Positions 18,312 to 26,635 of a DNA stretch of 64,000 nt are shown here, one piece after another. Numbering within the stretch: the first letter of the stretch is position 1; each line of letters begins with the position of its first letter. Location of the stretch: contig NZ_JAMOIH010000002.1 of NCBI RefSeq assembly GCF_024448955.1, positions 248,001 to 312,000 of the forward strand, in the 5' to 3' direction. The DNA is from Stutzerimonas stutzeri. Lineage in GTDB: Bacteria > Pseudomonadota > Gammaproteobacteria > Pseudomonadales > Pseudomonadaceae. Under the pieces are notes generated by a model. That model worked only from the letters and a program-made list of their open reading frames with translations. It had not been told where the DNA came from and searched no databases. The position numbers and the translations under genes are program-made.

Positions 18312-19231
18312 ATCAATCACGTATTCGCTTGCTGATTCCCTATTTCGGCCGATGGCCGTTCTGGATGCCGTTTTTCCTGCAGACCTGCAAGCGGAACGCC
18401 GATATAGACTGGCTCTTTTTCAGCGATTGCGGAACGCCAGACGACCTTCCGGATAACGTACGGATCGTACCGATTTCGTTTGCTGGCTACTGTCAATTGG
18501 TCAGCGAGCGTCTGGGCATATGCTTCAAGCCGACCAATCCTTACAAGCTCTGCGATATCAAGCCTGCGCTAGGGCATATCCACGCCGAGTATCTGGATGG
18601 CTTCGACTTCTGGGGGTTCAGCGATATCGATCTCGTCTACGGTCAGTTGCGCGGCTATTTTTCCGAGGAGCGACTCGCCCGATACGATCTGCTGTCTACC
18701 CACGCACGTCGCGTTTCGGGCCATTTGTGTTTGCTGCGCAATAACGAGCGTATGCGCCAGGCGTTCATGCGCGTCCCCGGCTGGCAGGCTTGTTTCGAAG
18801 ATCCCGAGCACCGCGCGTTCGACGAAGCGGCGTTCAGCCGATTGTTCATTCGGCGAAAAAACTGGCCCGAGGCGCTTCGGCGGATGGCTGATCGCTTCAA
18901 TCCGTGGCGTCGATGCAGTGAATTTAACGAGGCGTTCAGTACGCCGCATGCGCGGGTTCCATGGCTCAGCGGTGGCTTCGATTTCCCCGACTGCTGGATA
19001 TGGAACGATGGGCGGCTGACCAACAACCGGGATGGTGCGCGAGATTTTCCCTATTTCCATTTCATAACCTGGAAGAACGCCAAGTGGTCCGGCCGTTCCC
19101 CTGATCTGCTGATGCAACCTCAGGATCTCGCCGCTCGGCCATCGTGGTGCGTTACCGAGCAGGGGTTTCGCACGCCCGACGGCGCGTTTGCCGCTACCGA
19201 ACGGAGAGCGGGTAGCGATGACTCACATTGA
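18308..19231 (+). CDS. DUF6625-like putative glycosyltransferase
   Basis: The 307-residue protein starts, with GTG, NQSRIRLLIPYFGRWPFWMP. It contains FWGFSDIDLVYGQLRGYF near residue 100, where SDIDLVYG looks like the DxD metal site of a GT-A transferase. The family resembles DUF6625, found in capsule and LPS loci. GTG 18308 was chosen because it overlaps the upstream stop (GTGA); a start 11 codons earlier would lie within the upstream gene. Function in LPS decoration is inferred from context only. Confidence 0.74.
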   Translation: MNQSRIRLLIPYFGRWPFWMPFFLQTCKRNADIDWLFFSDCGTPDDLPDNVRIVPISFAGYCQLVSERLGICFKPTNPYKLCDIKPALGHIHAEYLDGFDFWGFSDIDLVYGQLRGYFSEERLARYDLLSTHARRVSGHLCLLRNNERMRQAFMRVPGWQACFEDPEHRAFDEAAFSRLFIRRKNWPEALRRMADRFNPWRRCSEFNEAFSTPHARVPWLSGGFDFPDCWIWNDGRLTNNRDGARDFPYFHFITWKNAKWSGRSPDLLMQPQDLAARPSWCVTEQGFRTPDGAFAATERRAGSDDSH

Positions 19232-19261
19232 TCCCGGAGCCATCATGCTGGAGTACGCGGC

Positions 19262-20383
19262 TTGAGCATCGTCAGTATCGTGTGGTCTTCCGGCAAGGCG
19301 CATGCCTCGATCCATCAGGTGCATGAGCAGATTCTTTCCCTGGTCGCTGGCAAGAGTGAGGTGCACACCTGGATGCTGATGGGCCGAGAGGCCGGGAGGG
19401 GGCCAGGCTGCGGGCAAACGCTGCATTGGCGGTTGAGCGCGAGGGCGCTCAAAGGCCGGGGCGTCTGGAAGCTTTCGCAGTGGTGGCTGCAGCGGCGCCT
19501 CGCCCACGAGATCGAACGGGTCAATCCGAAAGCGTTGTTGCTCGATGGCATTGGCGTGGCACGGCTGATCATTCCGGTGGTGGCGAGGCTGAACCCCGAC
19601 ATTCAGGTCGTCGTAGTCTTCCATGGGCAGAGCCGCATACGCCGCAGCGACCCGAGGTTGTTCAGCGCGATCGCTGCGCATCGCCTGAAGCTGGTCGCGG
19701 TGTCCGAGGCGCTCGCCGAGTCCCTGGGCGCGAAGCTGGGGAGAACGGTATCCGCTACGCGAACAGCGATGAATCCGCATTCATTCAAGCAGGCCCTGAT
19801 TTCCCGCGCCGAAGCCAGGATGAGGTTGGGCGTTGATAGCGCGTGCATTGTCCTGGGCGCGGTCGGGCGGCTGGTCGAGGAAAAGGGCTTTCTGCCGATG
19901 CTCGATGTGCTGAGTGAGTTGTCGCGCACGCGGGCGGACATCCATCTGGTGCTCGTGGGTGACGGGGAGCAGCGGCCGGAACTGGAGTCACGTATCCGGT
20001 GCCTGGGCCTGGAGCGAATGGTGACGCTGGCGGGGCACCGCCAGGACGCTGCGCAGTTGTACCAGGCGTTCGACGTGATGTTGATCCCGTCCCGCGGCGA
20101 GGGGTTGGGTTTGGTTTTGCAGGAAGCGGTAATGGCGCATGTGCCGGTTGTGGCCAGTGACCTGCCAGTCTTCGTCGAGCAGTTGGGGCTCAGAGGCATT
20201 TACGTCTCGCCGAACGATGTGTCCGGCTGGGTCGCGGCCATCGAGCACGTACTCGATTCGGATCGGCAATCGCTCGCCGGTGAGCAGGATCGTCAGCTCG
20301 CACCGGAGGACGCCTGGGAGCAGTTCTGCAACAGTTACGCGGAACTGCTGACCGATGACTCGGACCCGGTCAGGGCATCGTAG
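19262..20383 (+). CDS. GT4 glycosyltransferase of the LPS core/O-antigen locus
   Basis: The 373-residue GT-B enzyme has VVVFHGQSRIRRSDPRLF near residue 118, GAVGRLVEEKGFLPMLDVL near 198 and the EX7E region GEGLGLVLQEAVMAHVPVVA near 280. By position it could be the counterpart of WapR (PA5000), which adds the rhamnose that receives O antigen, but sequence alone does not settle this. The only good start is TTG 19262, with GGAG nine bases upstream. Its last 49 bases overlap the end of the convergent kinase-like gene. Confidence 0.8.
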   Translation: MSIVSIVWSSGKAHASIHQVHEQILSLVAGKSEVHTWMLMGREAGRGPGCGQTLHWRLSARALKGRGVWKLSQWWLQRRLAHEIERVNPKALLLDGIGVARLIIPVVARLNPDIQVVVVFHGQSRIRRSDPRLFSAIAAHRLKLVAVSEALAESLGAKLGRTVSATRTAMNPHSFKQALISRAEARMRLGVDSACIVLGAVGRLVEEKGFLPMLDVLSELSRTRADIHLVLVGDGEQRPELESRIRCLGLERMVTLAGHRQDAAQLYQAFDVMLIPSRGEGLGLVLQEAVMAHVPVVASDLPVFVEQLGLRGIYVSPNDVSGWVAAIEHVLDSDRQSLAGEQDRQLAPEDAWEQFCNSYAELLTDDSDPVRAS

Positions 20384-21012
20384 AATTGCAAAAACGGAAA
20401 GGCGTTCTGAAACCTTTCGCGTTCAAGATATCGGCTGAAGTGCGCCAGGTTGCGTCGGATCATGTGGTTAGGTAGAGGTCGGCCCAGGAAACGCATGTCG
20501 GCGATATCGATCAGCCCCAGCGAACCGTGCGGGGTGAGGACGATATTGCCCAGGTGCAGCGAGCGGAAGTAGATGCCCTTGCGGTGCAACTCGCGTACGA
20601 AGCGGATCAGTTCAGGCAAGATCGGCGTCCAGCTGAATTCAGGCTGCTTGGCGAGCTGAGTTAGCGAATTGCCTGGCAGCGGGGCGTAGAGCACCGCGCT
20701 GGCCGACTTGTCGGGAAGCTCGTATAGCGCCTGGACGTTCAGCGTGGCGATACCAAGGGTCTGGAGGCGTTCGGCGTTGTTGACGAAACGGCGCGAGTAA
20801 GGACGTAGAAGTGCTGAGGAAAGCCAGCGCTTGCGACGAAATATTTTTAGAAACTGACCGTTCTCAAGCTGCAGAACTTTAGGGCCCAGGCCATCCGCTT
20901 CGAGAACGGCCGCATTATGGGTGAGCTGTTGCAAGTCTCGCTGGCATAATTGGCTTACGTGCATCGTGGAGAGGGCCTTAAGCAGTGTACGAACGTCGAG
21001 CAGGGCGTGCAT
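20335..21012 (-). CDS. Kinase-like LPS protein with altered catalytic loop (PA4998-like)
   Basis: The 225-residue protein has the overall pattern of InaA/WaaP-type kinases. However, the loop that is normally HGDLHPGN reads FRSLHLGN at residues 149-155, replacing both the His and the catalytic Asp (Ser151). Asn155 and the metal-binding Asp in GLIDIADM (169) remain. It may be a pseudokinase or use another base. Start ATG 21012 (MHALLDVRTLL) was chosen over an ORF extension 22 codons upstream, which would run into waaL. It diverges from waaL across 49 bases. Confidence 0.72.
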   Translation of the reverse strand: MHALLDVRTLLKALSTMHVSQLCQRDLQQLTHNAAVLEADGLGPKVLQLENGQFLKIFRRKRWLSSALLRPYSRRFVNNAERLQTLGIATLNVQALYELPDKSASAVLYAPLPGNSLTQLAKQPEFSWTPILPELIRFVRELHRKGIYFRSLHLGNIVLTPHGSLGLIDIADMRFLGRPLPNHMIRRNLAHFSRYLERERFQNAFPFLQFYDALTGSESSVSSSA

Positions 21013-21061
21013 TCTAACATCGCTAATACTGGCGCATTTTGCTGTTTTCCGAAGGGGTAAT

Positions 21062-24000
21062 ATGGATAGCCGTCGCATAGGGCTGGCCTGGCTGACGCTG
21101 GGTCTGCTCTGGTTTTTGCTTGGTATAACGTGGATTTCGACGGCTAAGCTTTACCAACAAGGCTTGATTGTTCTGTTCTGGATTCCAGCTATCTGGTCAT
21201 CCTGGTCCCATCGCACACTGTTACTCGACCTCTGGCGGCAGGAAAAGCCGCTTGTGGCGGCATTGCTTGCACTGGTCGCGTGGGCTGCAATCAGCGTGTT
21301 CTGGAGCGCTGCCGAGGAGCCTGCGCGCGAAGCCAAACGACTGATTTATGTGCTGTTTTTCCTACTGGGTTTGGTTTGCCTGGGGCAGACACCATCGCGT
21401 GTCGTCTCTGTGCTGCGGTGGGCTGGTCTCGGTCTGGCACTTGCTGCGCTGGCCGCGCTGATACAACGCTATGGGCTTGAGGCGAAGCCTTGGGCATGGC
21501 GGGCGCAGGGGTTCGGCCTGCTAGATCATCCGATTATTGGCGGCTATGTATTCGGCATGGCGCTGATCTGGTGGTTCTGTTTGCCACCCAGGCGGACTGC
21601 GCTGCGGCTGGTCTGGGCGGCCGGTTTGTTGGCGCTTTTTACGTTCATCGTGATGACACAGAGCCGCGGTGTATGGGTTGCTCTGCTGGCCAGTGTGCTG
21701 TTGATGCCTGTTTGGCGGGCTGGACGGGCCGGTTTGATTGCGGCCGTTTTGCTACTTTTGGTGGCTGCCGTCGGTTACTGGTTATTTGGCAACTATGTGG
21801 TCGCTAGAGGCACCTCTTATCGCCCCGAAATCTTCGCTGCGAGCCTAGGAGTGATCGCGGATCGGCCCTGGCTGGGCTTAGGGTTAGGGAGCGAGTATCA
21901 AGTCGAAGCTCTGAAACGCATGTTCGACCATACTCATAACCTGTTTACCCATGTGGCGTTGGAGCTAGGGCTACCTGGCTTCATCCTCTGGTTGGCAATC
22001 TGGGGCCGCAGTTTCGTCATTGCGGTGCGCGAGCGGGCCACGACACTTGGTAGCGCATTGCTGGGTATGCTTTTGTTCAGCACTATGGCGCTATTGTTCG
22101 ATGGCGCAAGTCTTTGGGATTCACCTCGACCCGAGTGGTTCTTGACTTGGCTGCCAGTGGGGCTAGCGCTGGGGCTGAGGGCGGGGTCGGATAATTCGCT
22201 GTGTTACCATTCCCGCCCTTCGACATATGAGTTGCATTCTTCTATGAGTGGCTCACCCCTGAAGGCCGACACGGCTTCAAGTCTAAGCATCTACCTGAGG
22301 TTGCTGCGTTACGTGCTCCCCTATTGGGGACTGTTCGCAATCAGCCTTCTCGGCTTCCTCATTTTCGCCTCCACCCAGCCGATGCTGGGCTACATCCTCA
22401 AGTTCTTCGTCGATGGATTGAATAACCCGGATGCCAGCTTTTTCGCCCAGGTGCCTCACCTGAAAGAGCTGGAATGGCTGGCCGAGCTGAAGCTGCTGCA
22501 GGCCGTGCCGTTGTTGATCGTGCTCATTGCGTTGATGCAGGGTGTCGGCTCGTTTCTCGGTAACTATTTTCTGGCCAAGGTCTCGCTGGGCCTGGTTCAC
22601 GATCTGCGCGTCGCGCTGTTCAACAACCTGCTGACGTTGCCCAATCGCTACTTCGACAGCCACAACTCTGGGCATCTGATCTCGCGCATTACCTACAACG
22701 TGACGATGGTCACTGGCGCGGCGACCGATGCGATCAAGGTCGTGGTGCGCGAGGGCATGACCGTCATTTTCCTGTTCGGCACGCTGCTTTGGATGAACTG
22801 GAAGCTGACATTGGTGATGGTGGCTATCCTGCCGGTGATAGGCGTGATGGTATCCAGTGCCAGCAAGAAATTTCGCAAGCAGAGCAAGAAAATCCAGGTG
22901 GCGATGGGCGATGTGACCCATGTGGCCTCCGAGACCATCCAGGGTTACCGCGTTGTACGCAGCTTCGGTGGTGAGGCCTACGAGCAGACTCGTTTTCTGG
23001 CTTCCAGCACCGATAACACGGCCAAGCAGCTGCGTATGGTCAAGACCAATGCGGTCTATACGCCCAGCCTGCAACTAGTGATTTATACCGCGATGGCGCT
23101 GCTGATGTTTCTTGTGCTGCTGCTGCGCGGCGATGCGTCTGCCGGCGATCTGGTGGCCTATATCACTCTGGCGGGTCTGCTGCCAAAGCCGATCCGCCAG
23201 CTTTCGGAAGTCAGCTCGACGATCCAGAAGGGCGTAGCGGGTGCAGAGAGCATCTTCGAGCAACTGGACGAAGTGCCTGAAGTGGATACCGGCACAGTGG
23301 CGCGTGACAAAGTCAGCGGTCAGCTGGAGGTGCGTGATCTTGGCTTCGTCTATCCAGGCACTGGCAAACAGGTGTTGCACGATATCAGCTTCACGGTCGA
23401 GCCAGGGCAGATGGTGGCGCTGGTTGGCCGTTCGGGCAGCGGCAAGTCGACGCTGGCGAACCTAATTCCTAGGTTTTACCAGCATGATCAAGGGAAGATC
23501 TTGCTGGATGGCGTGGAGATCGCGGATTACAGACTACGCAACCTGCGTCGGCACATCGCCCTGGTCACACAGCAGGTCACGCTGTTCAACGACACGGTTG
23601 CCAATAACATCGCCTATGGCGATCTGGCCGGCGCACCGCTGGAAGATATCCAGCGTGCGGCCCGCGACGCCTACGCCGATGAATTCATTGAGCAGATGCC
23701 TGAGGGTTACCAGACCCAAGTCGGAGAAAATGGCGTGCTGCTTTCCGGCGGTCAACGTCAGCGTCTGGCCATCGCCCGTGCGCTGTTGAAGAACGCGCCG
23801 GTACTGATTCTGGACGAGGCGACCTCGGCGCTGGATACCGAATCCGAGCGTCACATCCAAGGCGCCCTGGATCATGCTATGACGGGGCGCACCACGCTGG
23901 TGATCGCGCACCGCCTGAGCACCATCGAAAAGGCCGATCTGATTTTGGTGATGGAGCAGGGGCGTATCGTCGAGCGTGGTACGCACGCCGACTTGCTCGT

Positions 24001-24073
24001 GGCCAATGGTGCCTATGCCAGGTTGCACGCAACACAGTTCAAGGATGAGGGCGAGACTGGACCTGCAGAATGA
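21062..24073 (+). CDS. waaL-msbA: O-antigen ligase fused in frame to lipid A flippase MsbA
   Basis: One uninterrupted reading frame of 1003 codons joins two proteins. Residues 1 to about 380 form a WaaL-type O-antigen ligase with many membrane segments and the periplasmic loop FDHTHNLFTHVALELG near residue 291, which holds the ligase His. From residue 395 (MSGSPLKADTASSL) the sequence is a complete MsbA. The linker (residues 380-394) is unlike either family. The start ATG 21062 follows AAGGGG at ideal spacing. One extra G in the GGGG run at 22183-22186 would place a TAA at 22192, so the fusion may be a strain mutation or a sequence error. Confidence 0.7.
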   Translation: MDSRRIGLAWLTLGLLWFLLGITWISTAKLYQQGLIVLFWIPAIWSSWSHRTLLLDLWRQEKPLVAALLALVAWAAISVFWSAAEEPAREAKRLIYVLFFLLGLVCLGQTPSRVVSVLRWAGLGLALAALAALIQRYGLEAKPWAWRAQGFGLLDHPIIGGYVFGMALIWWFCLPPRRTALRLVWAAGLLALFTFIVMTQSRGVWVALLASVLLMPVWRAGRAGLIAAVLLLLVAAVGYWLFGNYVVARGTSYRPEIFAASLGVIADRPWLGLGLGSEYQVEALKRMFDHTHNLFTHVALELGLPGFILWLAIWGRSFVIAVRERATTLGSALLGMLLFSTMALLFDGASLWDSPRPEWFLTWLPVGLALGLRAGSDNSLCYHSRPSTYELHSSMSGSPLKADTASSLSIYLRLLRYVLPYWGLFAISLLGFLIFASTQPMLGYILKFFVDGLNNPDASFFAQVPHLKELEWLAELKLLQAVPLLIVLIALMQGVGSFLGNYFLAKVSLGLVHDLRVALFNNLLTLPNRYFDSHNSGHLISRITYNVTMVTGAATDAIKVVVREGMTVIFLFGTLLWMNWKLTLVMVAILPVIGVMVSSASKKFRKQSKKIQVAMGDVTHVASETIQGYRVVRSFGGEAYEQTRFLASSTDNTAKQLRMVKTNAVYTPSLQLVIYTAMALLMFLVLLLRGDASAGDLVAYITLAGLLPKPIRQLSEVSSTIQKGVAGAESIFEQLDEVPEVDTGTVARDKVSGQLEVRDLGFVYPGTGKQVLHDISFTVEPGQMVALVGRSGSGKSTLANLIPRFYQHDQGKILLDGVEIADYRLRNLRRHIALVTQQVTLFNDTVANNIAYGDLAGAPLEDIQRAARDAYADEFIEQMPEGYQTQVGENGVLLSGGQRQRLAIARALLKNAPVLILDEATSALDTESERHIQGALDHAMTGRTTLVIAHRLSTIEKADLILVMEQGRIVERGTHADLLVANGAYARLHATQFKDEGETGPAE
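22244..24073 (+). CDS. msbA: Lipid A export permease/ATPase MsbA (probable native reading)
   Basis: Read from the internal ATG 22244 the product has 609 residues, the usual MsbA length. It has a six-helix membrane domain with VHDLRVALFNNLLTLPNRYF. The ATPase domain has Walker A GRSGSGKST near residue 394, signature LSGGQRQRL near 500, and Walker B LILDEATSALD near 520. MsbA flips core-lipid A to the periplasmic face and should be essential. No good ribosome-binding site precedes this ATG, so translation may depend on WaaL termination close by or on read-through. hldE follows 153 bases after the stop. Confidence 0.85.
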   Translation: MSGSPLKADTASSLSIYLRLLRYVLPYWGLFAISLLGFLIFASTQPMLGYILKFFVDGLNNPDASFFAQVPHLKELEWLAELKLLQAVPLLIVLIALMQGVGSFLGNYFLAKVSLGLVHDLRVALFNNLLTLPNRYFDSHNSGHLISRITYNVTMVTGAATDAIKVVVREGMTVIFLFGTLLWMNWKLTLVMVAILPVIGVMVSSASKKFRKQSKKIQVAMGDVTHVASETIQGYRVVRSFGGEAYEQTRFLASSTDNTAKQLRMVKTNAVYTPSLQLVIYTAMALLMFLVLLLRGDASAGDLVAYITLAGLLPKPIRQLSEVSSTIQKGVAGAESIFEQLDEVPEVDTGTVARDKVSGQLEVRDLGFVYPGTGKQVLHDISFTVEPGQMVALVGRSGSGKSTLANLIPRFYQHDQGKILLDGVEIADYRLRNLRRHIALVTQQVTLFNDTVANNIAYGDLAGAPLEDIQRAARDAYADEFIEQMPEGYQTQVGENGVLLSGGQRQRLAIARALLKNAPVLILDEATSALDTESERHIQGALDHAMTGRTTLVIAHRLSTIEKADLILVMEQGRIVERGTHADLLVANGAYARLHATQFKDEGETGPAE

Positions 24074-24226
24074 TGCACGCAAGGCCTGTCAGTTTCGGCC
24101 GGTTTCACAGCGCCGCAGGTCCGTAACGTTCTGCAGTCGCCATGCTCTCCCTGTGTTTACGGCAAGAATTCGCCAGTCCCATGCTGCTATGCTTTGCAGC
24201 GTTTTTTCTTTCGCCCCGGAGCCCTC

Positions 24227-25648
24227 ATGAAGCTGTCCATGCCCCGTTTCGACCAAGCCCCCGTTCTGGTAGTGGGCGATGTCATGCTCGATCGCTACTG
24301 GCATGGCGGCACGTCACGGATTTCGCCGGAGGCACCGGTGCCGGTGGTCAAGGTCGAGCAGATCGAGGATCGTCCCGGTGGTGCGGCCAACGTCGCGCTG
24401 AACATCGCGGCGCTGGGCGCTCCGGCTGCGCTGGTGGGGGTGACCGGTGAAGATGAAGCGTGCCAAAGCCTGGCCGACAGTCTGGCCGCAGCCGGTGTGC
24501 AGGCGCATTTCCAGCGCATCGAGCATCAGCCGACCATCGTCAAGCTGCGGGTGATGAGCCGCCACCAGCAACTGCTGCGCATGGACTTCGAGGAAGCCTT
24601 CGAAACCGATGCTGGAGCATTGCTCGAGGATGTCGAAGGGTTGCTGGCTGGCGTCAAAGTGCTGGTGCTGTCCGATTACGGCAAGGGCGCGCTGAAGAAT
24701 CATCAGGCGCTGATCGAGGCTGCTCGCCGCCGTGGCATTCCGGTGCTGGCCGATCCCAAGGGCAAGGATTTTGAAATCTATCGTGGCGCCTCGCTGATTA
24801 CGCCGAATCTCGGCGAGTTCGAGGCCATCGTCGGGCGATGCGCTGATGAAGCCGAACTGGTGGTCAAGGGCGCTGAGCTCATGCAACAGCTGGAGCTTGA
24901 TGCTTTGCTCGTCACCCGCGGCGAGCACGGCATGACGCTGCTGCGTCCGGAGCACTCTCCGCTGCATTTACCGGCGCGCGCCCGTGAGGTGTTCGATGTC
25001 ACCGGCGCTGGCGATACCGTCATTTCGACCCTGGCGGCCGCCATTGCGGCGGGGGAAGAGCTGCCACAGGCCGTGGCGTTGGCCAATCTGGCCGCTGGCA
25101 TCGTGGTTGGCAAGCTGGGCACCGCCTGCATCAGTGCGCCTGAGCTGCGCCGTGCCGTGCAGCGCGAGGAGGGTTCAGAGCGCGGGGTGATGACGCTCGA
25201 GCAACTGCTCACCGCGATTGAGGACGCCCGCGCCGAAGGCGAGAAGATCGTGTTTACCAACGGCTGCTTCGACATTCTGCACGCCGGTCATGTGACCTAT
25301 CTGGAGCAGGCCCGCGCGCAGGGCGATCGACTGGTCGTCGCGGTCAACGATGACGGCTCGGTGAGTCGCCTGAAGGGGCCGGGCCGGCCGATCAATTCGG
25401 TCGACCGGCGCATGGCTGTGCTGGCAGGCCTCGGTGCTGTCGACTGGGTCGTTTGCTTCGCCGAAGACACGCCGGAAAATCTGCTCGCTGAGGTCAGGCC
25501 GGACGTGTTGGTAAAGGGCGGCGACTACGGCGTCGATCAGGTGGTCGGGGCGGATCTGGTCAAGGCTTATGGCGGTGTGGTGAAGGTGCTGGGGCTGGTC
25601 GAGAACAGTTCGACCACGGCTATCGTCGAGAAAATTCGTACTCGTTGA
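24227..25648 (+). CDS. hldE: Bifunctional heptose-7-phosphate kinase / heptose-1-phosphate adenylyltransferase
   Basis: HldE (RfaE) makes the heptose precursor for WaaC and WaaF. The 473-residue protein has an N-terminal PfkB-type kinase domain, with GDVMLDRYW near residue 14 and the GAGDT anion hole near 261. A C-terminal nucleotidyltransferase domain follows, with [16 protein letters not shown] near 344. I chose ATG 24227 ([20 protein letters not shown]) after GGAG; an ATG 11 codons upstream has no ribosome-binding site. Confidence 0.96.
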   Translation: MKLSMPRFDQAPVLVVGDVMLDRYWHGGTSRISPEAPVPVVKVEQIEDRPGGAANVALNIAALGAPAALVGVTGEDEACQSLADSLAAAGVQAHFQRIEHQPTIVKLRVMSRHQQLLRMDFEEAFETDAGALLEDVEGLLAGVKVLVLSDYGKGALKNHQALIEAARRRGIPVLADPKGKDFEIYRGASLITPNLGEFEAIVGRCADEAELVVKGAELMQQLELDALLVTRGEHGMTLLRPEHSPLHLPARAREVFDVTGAGDTVISTLAAAIAAGEELPQAVALANLAAGIVVGKLGTACISAPELRRAVQREEGSERGVMTLEQLLTAIEDARAEGEKIVFTNGCFDILHAGHVTYLEQARAQGDRLVVAVNDDGSVSRLKGPGRPINSVDRRMAVLAGLGAVDWVVCFAEDTPENLLAEVRPDVLVKGGDYGVDQVVGADLVKAYGGVVKVLGLVENSSTTAIVEKIRTR

Positions 25649-25663
25649 TAGCCACGGATCGGG

Positions 25664-26491
25664 TCAGCCTGTTACTAGCACGCCGTGGCTGTGTAGTAGG
25701 CGACGCTCCTTGCGGCCGATCTTCTCATGCTTGCTGATGACATAGGTGTGCCTGAAGCGAGCCGGATCAATACAGAGCTTGGGCATGACCTCGTCGACCA
25801 GGCGGTCATAGGTGGGCTCGTCGATATACTGGTTGATTTCCCGCTGAAAAAAATGGCCGTACATGAAGCCCAGCACTTCAGGTTCGTGTTCAGTGGCGCC
25901 ATGTAGGCAATTTTCGAAGTCGATGACTCGAAGTGTTTCTTGGCGGGAATTGATCATGACGTTGCCCGCCCACAAATCGAGATGATAAATCCGCTTCTCA
26001 TGCAGTTCGCGGAACAGTGTGAAGCAGTTTCTCAGAAAGGGCACCGGATCCTGCTGTCCCAGCCATTGATGGCTAGGAAGATAGTGTTCCAAAAACTCGA
26101 ATATCAGCGAGACATTACTTACCAAGCCAAGCTGCTTGCGGTAGGCAAAACCCAGAAGCTGGGCAGTCGGAGCTTGTAACTCTTCCGCTCTGATGGTGTT
26201 AAGCAGTTCGGCAACTTCCCAATCCAATCCGCCCTTTCGTCGTTCAATACCAAGCGTCGTACGCAGACGTGACTGAAAGCCGGTAAGGCGCGAGCTTTTG
26301 ATGAACAGGCGGCTTTCGGGATGCTGGACCTCAAGGGTTGACCGCGAACGAGTGCCAGAAGCCAATTCACGAAAAGCACGCTGCAGGGCGGTTTTTAGCT
26401 CGATGGAAGGTGCCTGCGCAGTGAAGAGCCTGATCGCACCCAGATTGACTTGAATGGGAAACTTGCCAGCGAGCCGGGCGGCTTTTCGCAT
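25664..26491 (-). CDS. Kinase-like phosphotransferase near the LPS locus
   Basis: The 275-residue protein has an intact kinase catalytic loop, IYHLDLWAGNVMI (His170, Asp172, Asn177), and a metal-binding VIDFENC (Asp191). An invariant-Lys candidate is in RLFIKSS near 65. It belongs to the broad RIO/InaA/WaaP-like group. The product ends convergent with hldE, 15 bases apart. The likely role is phosphorylation of an LPS sugar, but another small-molecule substrate cannot be excluded. A 144-base A+T-rich region lies upstream. Confidence 0.75.
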   Translation of the reverse strand: MRKAARLAGKFPIQVNLGAIRLFTAQAPSIELKTALQRAFRELASGTRSRSTLEVQHPESRLFIKSSRLTGFQSRLRTTLGIERRKGGLDWEVAELLNTIRAEELQAPTAQLLGFAYRKQLGLVSNVSLIFEFLEHYLPSHQWLGQQDPVPFLRNCFTLFRELHEKRIYHLDLWAGNVMINSRQETLRVIDFENCLHGATEHEPEVLGFMYGHFFQREINQYIDEPTYDRLVDEVMPKLCIDPARFRHTYVISKHEKIGRKERRLLHSHGVLVTG

Positions 26492-26635
26492 GTTCTATCC
26501 TTGGAAGCGTTAGCGCGTATGTGTAGTGATGGCGAAATGGAAGTATACGTAACGAAATAAACAAATCGCACCTTTGGCACGACGGGCGGTGAAATACAAT
26601 CAACAAGGCTTCTGTTTACTGAGTTTTCAATTGAT

